DNA of 64,000 bases from Bradyrhizobium sediminis (lineage in GTDB: Bacteria > Pseudomonadota > Alphaproteobacteria > Rhizobiales > Xanthobacteraceae): assembly GCF_018736085.1 (NCBI RefSeq), contig NZ_CP076134.1, forward strand, positions 372,001 to 436,000. The letters are read 5' to 3'. The translations under genes and the position numbers were made by a program. This document shows, piece after piece, positions 1-8,938 of the stretch (positions are counted from its first letter, which is position 1; every line of letters starts with the position of its first letter). A model generated the notes under the pieces. That model was not told where the DNA came from, searched no databases, and worked only from the letters and a program-made list of their open reading frames with translations.

Positions 1-603
1 GAGGACTTCCGGGATTTGCCGGCCCTCGAAGGCCTGCGGGCGGGTATATTGCGGGTATTCCAGTAGGGAATCGGAAAAACTCTCCTCGGTCCCGGAAGCG
101 AGCTTGCCCATCACGCCGGGCAACAGCCGGACGCAGGCGTCGATCAGCGCCATGGCGGCGATTTCGCCCCCCGACAGCACATAGTCCCCTATTGAAATCT
201 CCTCGAGCCGGCGGGCCTCGATCACCCGCTGGTCGACACCCTCGAACCGGCCGCAGACGATCAGCGGCCCGGGTCCGGCGGCGAGTTCGACCACCCGGGA
301 CTGGGTCAATGGCTGACCCCGCGGGCTCATCAAAAGGCGCGGCCGATCCGGCGCGATCTCCGCCGCGTCGATCGCGGCGGCCAGCACGTCGGCGCGCAGC
401 ACCATGCCGGGGCCGCCGCCGGCCGGGGTATCGTCGACGCTGCGATGGCGGTCGGTCGCCGAGTCCCGGATATCCCGCGCCTCCAGCGCCCACAGCCCGG
501 ATGCCAGCGCCTTGCCCGCCAGACTGACGCCGAGCGGGCCGGGGAACATGTCCGGAAACAGCGTCAGCACGGTCGCGCGCCAGGATTTTGTCTCGGAAGC
601 CAT
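1..603 (-). CDS. trmD: tRNA (guanine-N1)-methyltransferase TrmD, 3' end cut by window
   Basis: TrmD methylates G37 of tRNAs using S-adenosylmethionine, which prevents frameshifting. The first 201 codons are present, read from an ATG at 603 to base 1 without a stop; the family is usually about 230-250 residues, so only the C-terminal end is missing. Visible SPOUT-class landmarks are [11 protein letters not shown] (91-101), the SAM-knot segment GRFEGVDQR (119-127) and [11 protein letters not shown] (137-147). It is the last visible gene of the ffh-rpsP-rimM-trmD group, an order conserved in proteobacteria; rplS is expected next, outside the window. A palindromic repeat separates it from rimM. 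Confidence 0.97.
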   Translation of the reverse strand, partial: MASETKSWRATVLTLFPDMFPGPLGVSLAGKALASGLWALEARDIRDSATDRHRSVDDTPAGGGPGMVLRADVLAAAIDAAEIAPDRPRLLMSPRGQPLTQSRVVELAAGPGPLIVCGRFEGVDQRVIEARRLEEISIGDYVLSGGEIAAMALIDACVRLLPGVMGKLASGTEESFSDSLLEYPQYTRPQAFEGRQIPEVL

Positions 604-630
604 CTTCGAACGATCGCGAATGATTTCAGA

Positions 631-707
631 CCGTCATACGCGGGCTTGACCCGCGTATCCATCGCCTTTGCAAGAGATGGATCGCCGGGTCGAGCCCGGC
701 GATGACG
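631..707. repeat. Intergenic palindromic repeat (family D), rimM-trmD gap
   Basis: Two hairpins in tandem: ATACGCGGG/CCCGCGTAT around a 5-base loop, and TCGCCGGG/CCCGGCGA. The flanks tccatc and gatgga also pair, so the unit can fold into a cruciform. Related units lie at 34586-34677 and 61708-61831. Confidence 0.8.
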
Positions 708-709
708 AG

Positions 710-1225
710 TTAGGAGTGATCTTCGCCCTCAACCTCCCGCGGCAATTCGATCACCACATGCCCGGCCTTCAGATCGACCGTCGGCACCACGGCGTTGGTA
801 AACGGCAGCAGCAGCGTTGCGCCATAGGGCGGCTCGATCTCGATGATGTCGCCGGCGCCGAAATTGTGGATCGCGATCACGCGGCCGATCGGCTCATTGG
901 CGGCGTTGACCGCGGCGAGTCCGACCAGGTCGGCGTGGTAATATTCGTCTTCGTCGGTATCGGGCAGTTTTTCCCGCGCGACGTAGAGCTCGAGGCCGTT
1001 GAGCCGTTCGGCATCCTCGCGGGTGGCGACGCCCTTCAGCGTCACCACCAGATGGCCCTTGGCTTCCCGCGCGGTCGCCACTTCAAATTGCCGCGCGCCG
1101 TCCTTTGTCATCAGCGGCCCGTAAGCCTGCACGGCAAACGGGTCCTCGGTGAAGGTCCATAGCTTCACCGCGCCGCGCACGCCATGCGCAGCGCCGATCC
1201 GAGCGACGCAGATCGGTGCTGCCAC
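710..1225 (-). CDS. rimM: Ribosome maturation factor RimM
   Basis: RimM assists late 30S assembly near ribosomal protein S19 and is needed for efficient 16S rRNA processing. The 171-residue product has the usual two-domain layout: an N-terminal RimM beta-barrel starting [16 protein letters not shown], and a C-terminal PRC-barrel domain containing [11 protein letters not shown] and [15 protein letters not shown]. Length is normal for the family. It lies 19 bases downstream of rpsP and upstream of trmD on the same strand, so co-transcription is likely. The start is the ATG at 1225. The acidic C-terminal tail ends just before a palindromic repeat. Confidence 0.97.
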   Translation of the reverse strand: MAAPICVARIGAAHGVRGAVKLWTFTEDPFAVQAYGPLMTKDGARQFEVATAREAKGHLVVTLKGVATREDAERLNGLELYVAREKLPDTDEDEYYHADLVGLAAVNAANEPIGRVIAIHNFGAGDIIEIEPPYGATLLLPFTNAVVPTVDLKAGHVVIELPREVEGEDHS

Positions 1226-1244
1226 CGTCGCGCGCCGTTACGCT

Positions 1245-1580
1245 TTAAGCCGACTTGGCGGCGGCTTCGGCGTTGGCCTTGCGCTCCTTGCGCGGCACGG
1301 CCTTCTCCGGATTGTTACGCGCGGTGCGCTTGACGACGCCGGCGGCGTCCAGGAAGCGCGACACGCGGTCCGACGGCTGCGCGCCCTTGGCGAGCCAGGA
1401 CTTGACCTTGTCCATGTCGAGCTTCAGCCGCGCTTCGTTGTCCTTCGGCAGCAGCGGATTGAAGTGGCCGAGACGCTCGATGAAGCGGCCGTCGCGCGGG
1501 AAGCGCGAGTCGGCGACGACAACGTGATAGACCGGACGCTTCTTGGTGCCTGCGCGAGCGAGGCGGATAACGACTGACAT
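1245..1580 (-). CDS. rpsP: 30S ribosomal protein S16
   Basis: Small-subunit ribosomal protein S16, 111 residues, starting [19 protein letters not shown], the conserved N-terminus of the family. The open frame extends upstream, but the ATG at 1580 is preceded by a strong ribosome binding site (AGGAGA, 5 bases away) and gives the canonical N-terminus, so the extension is rejected. The C-terminus carries the Lys/Ala-rich tail ([14 protein letters not shown]) common in alphaproteobacterial S16. It precedes rimM and follows ffh, with a perfect inverted repeat in the ffh-rpsP gap. Confidence 0.98.
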   Translation of the reverse strand: MSVVIRLARAGTKKRPVYHVVVADSRFPRDGRFIERLGHFNPLLPKDNEARLKLDMDKVKSWLAKGAQPSDRVSRFLDAAGVVKRTARNNPEKAVPRKERKANAEAAAKSA

Positions 1581-1626
1581 TGAGTTCTCCTGGTTGAGTT
1601 CGAAATTCAATACGCGAGTGATTTCC

Positions 1627-1703
1627 GTCATTGCGAGCGCAGCGAAGCAATCCAGCTTTCTTGCCTGTGGCACGATGGATTGCTTCGCTGCGCTCGCAAT
1701 GAC
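1627..1703. repeat. Perfect 27-bp inverted repeat (family A)
   Basis: Arms at 1627-1653 and 1677-1703 are exact reverse complements across a 23-base spacer; the core is ATTGCGAGCGCAGCGAAGC. The same family recurs at 11371-11484 (degenerate) and 62780-62854 (one arm mismatch). It sits between ffh and rpsP on the same strand and could form a long mRNA hairpin separating their expression. Confidence 0.9.
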
Positions 1704-1713
1704 GAACGAGAGG

Positions 1714-3264
1714 TCATTTCTTCTTCCCCAGACCGGGGAAGCCGCCGAGGCCCGGCAGGTTCGGCTTGCCGCTCAGGCCCGTCAGCCCCGGCAAATTAGG
1801 CAGGCCGGTGCGCAGGCCCGCGGGAAGGTCCTTCGGCAGCGCGGGCATGCCGCCCGGTCCGGCGCCGCCCGGCATTTTCTCCGCCAGCGCCTTCATCTGT
1901 TCCGGCGACGGCATGCCGCCGCCAAAACCCATGGCCTGCGCGATGCCGGCCAGGGGGCCGCGCTTGCCCGAACCCATCGCCTTCATCATGTCGGCCATGT
2001 TCCGGTGCATCTTCAAGAGCTTGTTGACTTCCTCGACCTTGACGCCGGCGCCGGCGGCGATGCGCTTCTTGCGGCTCGCTTTCAGGATATCGGGGCTTTT
2101 GCGCTCCTGCCGCGTCATCGAATCGATTACCGCGATCTGGCGCTTGATGATCTTGTCGTCGATCCCGGCGTTGGCGATCTGGTTCTTCATCTTGGCGATG
2201 CCGGGCATCATGCCCATCAGCCCGCTGATGCCGCCCATATTCGCCATCTGCAGCAATTGTTCGCGCATGTCGGCGAGGTCGAACTGGCCCTTGCGCATCT
2301 TCTCGGCGACGCGCGCGGCCTTTTCCGCATCGATGTTCGCCGCCGCCTTCTCCACCAGCGACACCACGTCGCCCATGCCGAGAATGCGGCCGGCGATCCG
2401 GCTCGGATGAAAATCTTCCAGCGCGTCGGTCTTTTCGCCGGTGCCGATCAGCTTGATCGGCTTGCCGGTGACCGCGCGCATCGACAGCGCCGCGCCGCCG
2501 CGGCCATCGCCGTCGACCCTCGTCAGCACGATGCCGGTGAGGCCGACGCGCTGGTCGAAGGAGCGCGCGAGATTGACCGCGTCCTGGCCAGTCAAGGAAT
2601 CCGCGACCAGCAGCACCTCATGCGGATTGGCGGCGGTTTTGATTTCCGCGGCTTCCGTCATCATCTCTTCGTCGAGCGTGGTGCGGCCGGCGGTGTCGAG
2701 CAGCACCACGTCGTAGCCGCCGAGCTTGGCGGCTTCCAGCGCGCGCTTGGCGATCTGCGCCGGCTTCTGGCCGGCGACGATCGGCAGAGTCTGGATCTCG
2801 AGATCGCGACCGAGCACCGCGAGCTGCTCCATCGCCGCCGGGCGGTAGATGTCGAGCGAGGCCATCAGCACCTTGCGCTTGTCGCGTTGGGTCAGGCGGC
2901 GCGCGAGTTTCGCGGTGGTGGTGGTCTTGCCGGAGCCCTGCAGGCCGACCATCATGATCGCGACCGGCGGCACCGCGTTGAGGTCGATGGTCTGGCCGTC
3001 GGAACCGAGCGTGGCGATCAGCTCGTCATGGACGATCTTGACCACCATCTGGCCGGGGGTCACCGACTTGACCACGGTGGCGCCGACCGCCTGCTCGCGG
3101 ACCCGGTCGGTGAAGCTGCGGACCACGTCGAGCGAGACGTCAGCCTCGAGCAGCGCGCGGCGCACCTCGCGCATCGCCGCGTCGACATCGGCTTCCGACA
3201 GCGCCCCGCGCCCCGTCAGCCGATCGAGAATGCCACCAAGCTTTTCCGACAGATTGTCGAACAA
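1714..3264 (-). CDS. ffh: Signal recognition particle protein Ffh
   Basis: GTPase subunit of the signal recognition particle; it binds 4.5S RNA and signal sequences of nascent membrane proteins and docks with FtsY. The 516 residues show an N domain, a G domain with P-loop GLQGSGKT (107-114) and DTAGR (190-194), and a methionine-rich M domain (for example [13 protein letters not shown]). The last 80 or so residues form a Gly/Pro/Met-rich tail ending PGLGKKK, longer than in E. coli Ffh but usual for rhizobial proteins. It heads the ffh-rpsP-rimM-trmD cluster. Its receptor gene ftsY lies 6.4 kb away on the other strand. Confidence 0.98.
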   Translation of the reverse strand: MFDNLSEKLGGILDRLTGRGALSEADVDAAMREVRRALLEADVSLDVVRSFTDRVREQAVGATVVKSVTPGQMVVKIVHDELIATLGSDGQTIDLNAVPPVAIMMVGLQGSGKTTTTAKLARRLTQRDKRKVLMASLDIYRPAAMEQLAVLGRDLEIQTLPIVAGQKPAQIAKRALEAAKLGGYDVVLLDTAGRTTLDEEMMTEAAEIKTAANPHEVLLVADSLTGQDAVNLARSFDQRVGLTGIVLTRVDGDGRGGAALSMRAVTGKPIKLIGTGEKTDALEDFHPSRIAGRILGMGDVVSLVEKAAANIDAEKAARVAEKMRKGQFDLADMREQLLQMANMGGISGLMGMMPGIAKMKNQIANAGIDDKIIKRQIAVIDSMTRQERKSPDILKASRKKRIAAGAGVKVEEVNKLLKMHRNMADMMKAMGSGKRGPLAGIAQAMGFGGGMPSPEQMKALAEKMPGGAGPGGMPALPKDLPAGLRTGLPNLPGLTGLSGKPNLPGLGGFPGLGKKK

Positions 3265-3702
3265 TTCAGCACTTCCTTCGTCATGCCTGTCGCAGGCACT
3301 GCATTACTCACCGTCGTCATACCCCGCGAAAGCGGGGTATCCAGTACGCCGCAGCTTCTCGGCTCAAGCGAGCTGCTCTGGGATACTGGATCACCCGCTT
3401 TCGCGGGTGATGACGACCTGTTGTGTCTCGGCAGTACGCCGGGACCGCATTCCAAACAATTTTGCGCCCGAGGGCGCATCGCGCTGTCGGGCGTTGACCT
3501 CCGGCCTCCTGGGCCGGGCGGCGGGTCGAAAAGAACGTCTTTCCGAGAGTTGCGGCGGTTAAACCTCCGCAAGCCCGGAAAGTCAAGGAAAGTCGCGGCA
3601 AAATGGCGTTTTCGTGAAGCCGGAAGGCCAGCCACCCCCTTGCCGATACGGGCATTTTCAGGCCAATCGGGACCATTGAATGCGGCAGTCTGGATTTGCA
3701 GC
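3265..3702. other. Intergenic region between divergent ffh and MBL-fold gene
   Basis: 438 bases without a supported gene. A family B palindromic repeat occupies about 3313-3417. The rest must carry the promoters of ffh (minus) and the hydrolase gene (plus), but I recognise no clear promoter elements. Open frames crossing it in several phases have no family resemblance and are regarded as spurious. Confidence 0.6.
3313..3417. repeat. Intergenic palindromic repeat (family B)
   Basis: Left arm contains ACCCCGCGAAAGCGGGGT followed by ATCCAGTACGCCG; right arm contains GGATACTGGATCACCCGC and a second small hairpin CCCGCTTTCGCGGG. Outer ends GTCGTCAT and ATGACGAC pair. Copies occur at 8818-8902 and 10646-10745. 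Confidence 0.85.
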
Positions 3703-4677
3703 ATGTATGACGGGCCTGTCTCCGACCACTTCGACGGCAAGCAGTTTTTCGATCCCGACGGCGTGCCGCCGAAATCGCTCCGCGAGGTGCTGCGCTGGCA
3801 ATTCGGCTGGGACCGGCAGCGGCGCGCCTGGCCGGAATGGGTGCCGAGCCCGCACGCCGACACGCCGCCGCCGCGCGTCGATGGCGGCAAGGTGCGGCTG
3901 TCGTTCGTCGGCCATGTCAGCTGGCTGATCCAGACCTCGGGGCTGAACATCCTGATCGATCCGGTGTGGTCGGAGCGGGCCTCGCCGGTGCGCTTTGCCG
4001 GACCGAAGCGCCGCAACGATCCCGGCATTGCCTTCGACGCGCTGCCGGAGATCGACATCGCGCTGGTGTCGCACGGTCACTACGACCATCTCGACCTCGC
4101 CACGCTGTCGAAGCTCGCGGACAGGCACGCCCCGCGCGTGATCACGCCGCTCGGCAACGATGTCGCGATGCGCCGTGCCAATGCCGCGATCAAGGCCGAG
4201 GCGTTCGACTGGCACGACCGCGTCGAACTCGGCGGCGGCATCGCGGTAACCCTGGTGCCGACGCGGCACTGGACCGCGCGCGGCCTGTTCGACCGCAACA
4301 GGGCATTGTGGGCGAGTTTCGTGGTCGAGACGCCGGCGGGCAAGATCTACATCGTCTGCGATTCCGGCTATGGCGAGGGCAAGCATTTCCGAAAGGTGGC
4401 CGAAGCGCACGGCCCCTTGCGGCTGGCGATCCTCCCGATCGGGGCCTATGAGCCGCGCTGGTTCATGAAGGACCAGCACATGAATCCGGCTGACGCTGTA
4501 AAGGCGCTGGCCGACTGCGGCGCCGAGCAGGCGCTGGCGCATCACCACGGCACCTTCCAGCTCACCGACGAGGCGATCGACGCGCCGGCCGCGGCGCTGG
4601 GTCAGGCGCTGGATGAGGCGAAGATTCCGCGCGAGAAGTTCGTGGCGCTGAAGCCGGGCCAGGTGTTCGAGATCTAG
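3703..4677 (+). CDS. MBL-fold metal-dependent hydrolase (NAPE-PLD/UlaG-like)
   Basis: 324-residue metallo-beta-lactamase-fold protein. The metal-binding motif SHGHYDHLD (HxHxDH) follows a conserved segment FVGHVSWLIQTSGLNILIDPVWS, a layout typical of the N-acyl-phosphatidylethanolamine phospholipase D-like branch; later ligands are supplied by PTRHWTARG, CDSGYGEG and AHHHGTFQLT. No signal peptide is seen, so it is probably cytoplasmic. The substrate cannot be told from sequence. The frame is open far upstream because it runs antisense to ffh; the ATG at 3703 (MYDGPVSDHFDG) gives the normal family N-terminus. It stands alone, divergent from ffh. Confidence 0.88.
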   Translation: MYDGPVSDHFDGKQFFDPDGVPPKSLREVLRWQFGWDRQRRAWPEWVPSPHADTPPPRVDGGKVRLSFVGHVSWLIQTSGLNILIDPVWSERASPVRFAGPKRRNDPGIAFDALPEIDIALVSHGHYDHLDLATLSKLADRHAPRVITPLGNDVAMRRANAAIKAEAFDWHDRVELGGGIAVTLVPTRHWTARGLFDRNRALWASFVVETPAGKIYIVCDSGYGEGKHFRKVAEAHGPLRLAILPIGAYEPRWFMKDQHMNPADAVKALADCGAEQALAHHHGTFQLTDEAIDAPAAALGQALDEAKIPREKFVALKPGQVFEI

Positions 4678-4791
4678 AGAAGGCAACGCGCGTGCCGAAG
4701 CAGCCCTTCTGACGAGCAGGCGCACTTGGAGCGGGATGGTATCGGGTTGGGGGCGACGACGGACCATTCCCCTTTTCGGGCCCGGACGCGG

Positions 4792-4809
4792 CGCAGCACG
4801 CGTGCTGCG
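4792..4809. repeat. 18-bp perfect palindrome
   Basis: CGCAGCACGCGTGCTGCG is its own reverse complement. It lies in the 287-base gap between the convergent MBL-fold and SIMPL genes, just upstream of the family F repeat at 4823. It may belong to the same repeat element or act as a bidirectional RNA hairpin. Confidence 0.6.
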
Positions 4810-4822
4810 AGACGGGGAACTC

Positions 4823-4855
4823 TACTTTGCATGGGGTTGTTTTCGCGTTTTTTTG
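4823..4855. repeat. 33-base dispersed repeat (family F), copy 1
   Basis: Begins TACTTTGCATGGGGTTGT and ends in a T-run. It matches 19767-19799 at 32 of 33 positions. Both copies lie in intergenic space, and both have a T-tract at the right end. Confidence 0.8.
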
Positions 4856-4964
4856 TCGCGGCCCTAAGGCAGGCGCCACGCCCCGGCCGGGGCCCGGATC
4901 GCCGGTGCTTCGCGCTGAGGGCGAATCGATTGAACTCCAACCCATCATGCTCTGGCTGGAACAG

Positions 4965-5675
4965 CTACGGCTCTCTCGCCTTGATCGCCCAGGACACGCT
5001 CACCGTCACCGAAAGCGTCTCCTCGCCTTGCGCCACAGGGGCTGCCGCCACCATGCCGGCGGCCATCCTGCGATAGGGCACCGGCGGGGCATTGCCCTCT
5101 TCGGAAATGCTGAGCGGCGCGCCGAGCGTGACGCCGGCGGCCCTGGCGTAGATCTCGGCCTTGCGGCGGGCATCGGCGACCGCCTTTTCGCGGGCCTCGT
5201 CGAGCAGTTTCGACGCCTGCAACACCATGAAATTGATGCCGCCGATCTCGTTGGCGCCGGCGCCCACCAGCGTGTCGATCACGCCGGCGACCTTGCTGAC
5301 GTCGCGCACCTTGATCGTCACCCGATTGCTGGCGCGGTAGCCGACGACGGCCGACGGCCCGGCGCGGTTCGGCGCATATTGCGGCTGCAGCGACAGCCGC
5401 GAGGTCTGGATGTCCTTTTCCTGGATATTGGCGGCCTTCAGCGCCAGCAGCACCTTGCCCATCGCGGCGTTGTTGGCCTCGGACGCCTCGCGCGCGGTCT
5501 TGGCTTCCGAGGTGACGCCGCCATCGACCTGCGCCAGATCGGGCGGCACCGATACGGTGGCTTCGCCGGTGACGGAGATCGCCGGCGGCGCGGTTTCGGC
5601 CAGCGCGGGCGCGGCAAGCAGCGCAATCGCGGCGAGGGCGGCGGCGAGGGGACCAGGATGTTTCATGGCTCTCAC
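4965..5675 (-). CDS. SIMPL domain-containing exported protein (DUF541)
   Basis: SIMPL (DUF541) protein of 236 residues with a clear N-terminal signal peptide (LAAALAAIALLAAPALA, then mature ETAPPAISVTGEA), so it is probably periplasmic. The SIMPL core covers most of the mature protein, including VPPDLAQVDGGVTSEAKTA and SRLSLQPQYAP. The molecular function of bacterial family members is poorly defined. The longest frame starts at a GTG (5675) that overlaps the stop of the upstream gene as GTGA; the ATG at 5666 (MKHPGPL) is an equally good start and gives a more typical signal peptide. It forms a two-gene unit with the GyrI-like gene. Confidence 0.87.
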   Translation of the reverse strand: MRAMKHPGPLAAALAAIALLAAPALAETAPPAISVTGEATVSVPPDLAQVDGGVTSEAKTAREASEANNAAMGKVLLALKAANIQEKDIQTSRLSLQPQYAPNRAGPSAVVGYRASNRVTIKVRDVSKVAGVIDTLVGAGANEIGGINFMVLQASKLLDEAREKAVADARRKAEIYARAAGVTLGAPLSISEEGNAPPVPYRRMAAGMVAAAPVAQGEETLSVTVSVSWAIKAREP

Positions 5676-6424
5676 TTCAGCGGCACGTAGACGTTGATGA
5701 CGAGCTTGTCCTCGGCGGTCTTCAGGGGATCGGTGAGGTATTCCTCGATGAAGGTGTCCTTGGCTTCGAGCTTCTTCTCGTCGAGGTGGTTGGTGATCGC
5801 CTCATAGGTATTGTCCATATTGTCGTAGGACCCGCGATGGACGAATTTCAGCGACTTGCCCTCGGGCGATTTGCCGATGCTCATGTCCTTGGTCAGGTTC
5901 TTAGGATCCTGCTCGATCGGGATTTCGGCGAGGAAGGTGAAGCCGGTATCGTCGGTCGAGGTGTAGACGATCATCGGATTGCCCGTTGCCTTGATGCCCT
6001 GCTTTTCGAGCAGCGCGGTCAGCGCCTTGAAGGAATCGATCAGGGTGTCGAATGCCGAATCCCAGCCGGCGTTGCCCTTGATGATGACGACCTTTTTGGG
6101 CTCCAGCGTGATCTGTTCGCCGAAGGGATCGGCGGTCTGAACCGGCGCGGCCGCCGGCGGCGTTGCCGGGGTCTGCGCGGTGGCCGGGGGAGCCGCGGGC
6201 GGGACGGAAGGGCTTGCTGCCGGGGCGGGGGTCTCCGTCGGCGCCGGGCTCGGGGTCGCCGACGGGGCCGGCGCCGGTGTCGCCGGACTGCTCGCTGCGG
6301 GAGGGGCCGGCGTGGCTGTTGGGTTGGCCGCCGGCGATTGCGCCAGCGCGGCGCCACCCCAGGTCAACGCCGCCAGCGGTATCAGCGCGATCATGGTGGT
6401 GCGGTAAGAACGCATAAAATTCAT
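5672..6424 (-). CDS. Exported GyrI-like domain protein with proline/alanine-rich linker
   Basis: 250-residue exported protein. Residues 1-29 are a signal peptide (cleavage likely after ALAQ). Residues 30-99 are a low-complexity Pro/Ala/Thr/Ser linker. Residues 105-250 resemble the GyrI-like small-molecule-binding domain (for example [21 protein letters not shown] and [16 protein letters not shown]). The ATG at 6424 is preferred over a 22-residue upstream extension because it has AGGGGACC about 8 bases upstream and yields a proper signal peptide. It is divergent from dapF and overlaps the SIMPL gene by 4 bases. GyrI-like domains are usually cytoplasmic, so an exported version is notable; the ligand is unknown. 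Confidence 0.82.
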   Translation of the reverse strand: MNFMRSYRTTMIALIPLAALTWGGAALAQSPAANPTATPAPPAASSPATPAPAPSATPSPAPTETPAPAASPSVPPAAPPATAQTPATPPAAAPVQTADPFGEQITLEPKKVVIIKGNAGWDSAFDTLIDSFKALTALLEKQGIKATGNPMIVYTSTDDTGFTFLAEIPIEQDPKNLTKDMSIGKSPEGKSLKFVHRGSYDNMDNTYEAITNHLDEKKLEAKDTFIEEYLTDPLKTAEDKLVINVYVPLK

Positions 6425-6533
6425 TCGGATGGTCCCCTGGGCCGTGTGGCTGCTGCCGTTTGCCGGCCCGCCCCGGATCGGGCCCGGCAAAATGCAGACA
6501 TCGCAACGTTAACACGCAAGGGTCGATTCCGTC

Positions 6534-6551
6534 TCATGACAGATATGTCAT
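6534..6551. promoter_or_regulatory. Perfect dyad in divergent GyrI-like/dapF promoter region
   Basis: CATGACA-GATA-TGTCATG: 7-bp perfect half-sites with a 4-base spacer, centred in the 227-base divergent gap (110 bases from the GyrI-like start, 101 bases from dapF). This is the size and position expected of a dimeric repressor or activator site. No regulator gene is adjacent. Confidence 0.5.
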
Positions 6552-6651
6552 GCGCGCCGCCCGCCGGGCGCGGGGGTCAGACACAGATTCGCCGCACTGG
6601 CCAATCGGGGGATATTCGCCATATAAGACAGGCATAATTTACGGAAACTCG

Positions 6652-7524
6652 ATGAGCGCGCTCGCCAACCACGCATTCGCCAAGATGAACGGTATCGGCA
6701 ACGAGATCGTCGTGGTCGATCTGCGCGACAGGCCGGGCCCCGTCACGCCGGAGGACGCGCGCGCGGTCGCTTCCCCCGCCGGCGTGCACTACGACCAGCT
6801 GATGGTGCTGCAGCCGCCGCGGCTTGCGGGCACCGAGGCTTTCATCCGCATTTTCAACAATGACGGCTCCGAATCGGGCGCCTGCGGCAACGGCATGCGC
6901 TGCGTGGTGCGGCGGCTGTTCGAGAAGACCGGCCAGACCGCCGTCACCTTCGAGACCAGGGCAGGGCTGCTGAACTGCTGGCAGGGGCCGCGTCCGGATC
7001 TCTACACCGTGGACATGGGCGCGCCGAAGTTCGGCTGGCAGGATATTCCGCTGGCGGAAGAGTTCCGCGACACCCGCTACATCGAACTGCAGGTCGGGCC
7101 GATCGACGCGCCGGTGCTGCATTCGCCGTCCGCCGTCAACATGGGCAATCCGCACGCGATCTTCTGGGTCGACGACGTCAACGCCTACGACCTCTCCCGC
7201 TTCGGGCCGCTCTTGGAAAACCATCCGATCTTTCCCGAGCGCGCCAATATCACGCTGGCCCATATCGTCGATCGCGATCACATCACGATCCGCACCTGGG
7301 AGCGCGGTGCGGGGCTGACCAAGGCCTGCGGCTCGGCGGCCTGCGCCACCGCTGTTGCCGCGGCGCGGCTGAAGCGCGCCAACCGTGCCGTCGAGATCAC
7401 GCTTCCCGGCGGCAAGCTCTCGATCGAGTGGCGCGAGGGCGACGATCACGTGCTGATGACGGGCACCGCCGATTTCGAATATGAGGGGCGGTTCGATCCG
7501 GCGCTGTTCGCCAGCGTCGCCTGA
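6652..7524 (+). CDS. dapF: Diaminopimelate epimerase
   Basis: Converts LL- to meso-diaminopimelate, the last shared step for lysine and peptidoglycan precursors; cytoplasmic and cofactor-independent. The 290-residue protein has the two catalytic cysteines: Cys78 in GACGNGMRC and Cys226 in [11 protein letters not shown]. It starts [18 protein letters not shown], the usual N-terminus; an upstream in-frame ATG would add an unsupported extension. It is separated from mtaB by only 3 bases and is probably co-transcribed with it. Confidence 0.97.
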   Translation: MSALANHAFAKMNGIGNEIVVVDLRDRPGPVTPEDARAVASPAGVHYDQLMVLQPPRLAGTEAFIRIFNNDGSESGACGNGMRCVVRRLFEKTGQTAVTFETRAGLLNCWQGPRPDLYTVDMGAPKFGWQDIPLAEEFRDTRYIELQVGPIDAPVLHSPSAVNMGNPHAIFWVDDVNAYDLSRFGPLLENHPIFPERANITLAHIVDRDHITIRTWERGAGLTKACGSAACATAVAAARLKRANRAVEITLPGGKLSIEWREGDDHVLMTGTADFEYEGRFDPALFASVA

Positions 7525-7527
7525 ATC

Positions 7528-8817
7528 ATGAGCGTCGAGATCGTCACCTTCGGCTGCCGCCTCAATGCGTTCGAATCCGAAGTGATCGCGCGGGAGGCGG
7601 AGCGCGCCGGGCTTGCCGACACCATCGTCATCAACAGTTGCGCCGTCACCAACGAGGCCGTCGCCCAGGCGCGGCAATCGATCCGGCGGCTGAAGCGCGA
7701 GCGGCCGGAGGCGCGCATCGTCGTCACCGGCTGCGCGGCGCAGACTCAGGCTTTGATGTTCGCCGACATGGCCGAGGTCGATCGCGTCGTCGGCAATGAC
7801 GACAAGATGCGCGGGCAAGCCTGGCGCAATGCGCGGGCGGCGTTCGATACGGCGCCGGCGTTCGGCATCGAGGCAAGCGAAAAGATCGCAGTCGCCGACA
7901 TCATGGCGGTCAGACAGATGGCGCCGCATCTGCTGGAAGGCTTTGCGAAGGGCTTGCCTCGCGTATTCGTGCAGGTGCAGAACGGCTGCGATCACCGCTG
8001 CACCTTCTGCATCATTCCCTATGGCCGCGGCAATTCGCGCTCGGTGCCGATGGGCGCGGTGGTCGATCAGGTCCGCGTGCTGGCCGAACGCGGCCATGCC
8101 GAGATCGTGCTGACCGGCGTCGACCTCACGAGCTACGGCGCCGACCTGCCGGGCGCGCCGAAGCTCGGCCAACTGACCAAACAAATCCTGCGGCATGTGC
8201 CGGAATTGAAGCGCCTGCGGATTTCTTCGATCGATTCCATCGAGGCCGATCGCGATCTGCTCGACGTGATCGCCGACGACGAGCGGCTGATGCCGCATCT
8301 GCATCTGTCGCTGCAGTCGGGCGACGACCTGATCCTGAAGCGGATGAAGCGGCGGCATTCCCGCGCCGACGCGATCGAGTTCTGCGCGCAGGTGCGGCGG
8401 CTGCGGCCGGACATCGCTTTCGGCGCCGACATCATCGCGGGGTTTCCGACCGAAACCGAAGAGATGTTCGCGCGTTCGCAGGATCTGGTGCAGGAATGCG
8501 GGCTCACTTTCCTGCACGTGTTCCCCTATTCGCCGCGGCCGGGCACGCCGGCGGCGCGGATGCCGCAGGTGAACGGCAACGCGATCAAGGAACGCGCCCG
8601 GCGATTGCGGGCAACCGGCGAGGCCGCGCTGCAAGAGCGATTGGCATCAGAGGTCGGCGCGACGCGTCAGGTGCTGATCGAGAGCGCCACGCAAGGCCGC
8701 ACCGAACATTTCGTGCCGGTGGCGATCGAGGGCGAGGTGCCCGGCGCGGTGCTGGAGTTGGCGATCACCGGACATGACGGCGCGCGGCTGATCCCAGACT
8801 GTCGTCGCACGGCTTGA
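7528..8817 (+). CDS. mtaB: tRNA t6A37 methylthiotransferase MtaB
   Basis: Radical-SAM enzyme that converts t6A to ms2t6A at position 37 of ANN-decoding tRNAs. The 429 residues have the N-terminal UPF0004 domain with cysteines 10, 38 and 69 for the auxiliary cluster, and the radical-SAM CxxxCxxC at 154, 158 and 161 (CDHRCTFC). YSPRPGTPAARMP is also typical. A C-terminal TRAM-like segment is present but short. It follows dapF by 3 bases. The last codons and stop lie in the left arm of a family B palindromic repeat, so the C-terminus may have been reshaped by that element. Confidence 0.95.
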   Translation: MSVEIVTFGCRLNAFESEVIAREAERAGLADTIVINSCAVTNEAVAQARQSIRRLKRERPEARIVVTGCAAQTQALMFADMAEVDRVVGNDDKMRGQAWRNARAAFDTAPAFGIEASEKIAVADIMAVRQMAPHLLEGFAKGLPRVFVQVQNGCDHRCTFCIIPYGRGNSRSVPMGAVVDQVRVLAERGHAEIVLTGVDLTSYGADLPGAPKLGQLTKQILRHVPELKRLRISSIDSIEADRDLLDVIADDERLMPHLHLSLQSGDDLILKRMKRRHSRADAIEFCAQVRRLRPDIAFGADIIAGFPTETEEMFARSQDLVQECGLTFLHVFPYSPRPGTPAARMPQVNGNAIKERARRLRATGEAALQERLASEVGATRQVLIESATQGRTEHFVPVAIEGEVPGAVLELAITGHDGARLIPDCRRTA

Positions 8818-8902
8818 CCGGGCGACCCAGTACGCCGGGACTTCTCGTTTGATTTCAGACGTCTCTGGAATACTGGGTCCCCCGCTTTCGCGGAGGACGA
8901 CG
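8818..8902. repeat. Intergenic palindromic repeat (family B)
   Basis: Contains GACCCAGTACGCCGGGAC and GGAATACTGGGTCCCCCGC with terminal GCTTTCGCGG, as in the copies at 3313 and 10646. The left arm is degenerate and starts inside the 3' end of mtaB. Confidence 0.8.
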
Positions 8903-8938
8903 GCGGTGTGTTTGGCGGTACTGCGCCACTTCCCGCAG

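Noticed and set aside
1543..4677. A single 1044-codon plus-strand gene
   Set aside because: Its first 720 codons run antisense to ffh and through a palindromic repeat; only the C-terminal 324 codons (from 3703) form a real protein family.
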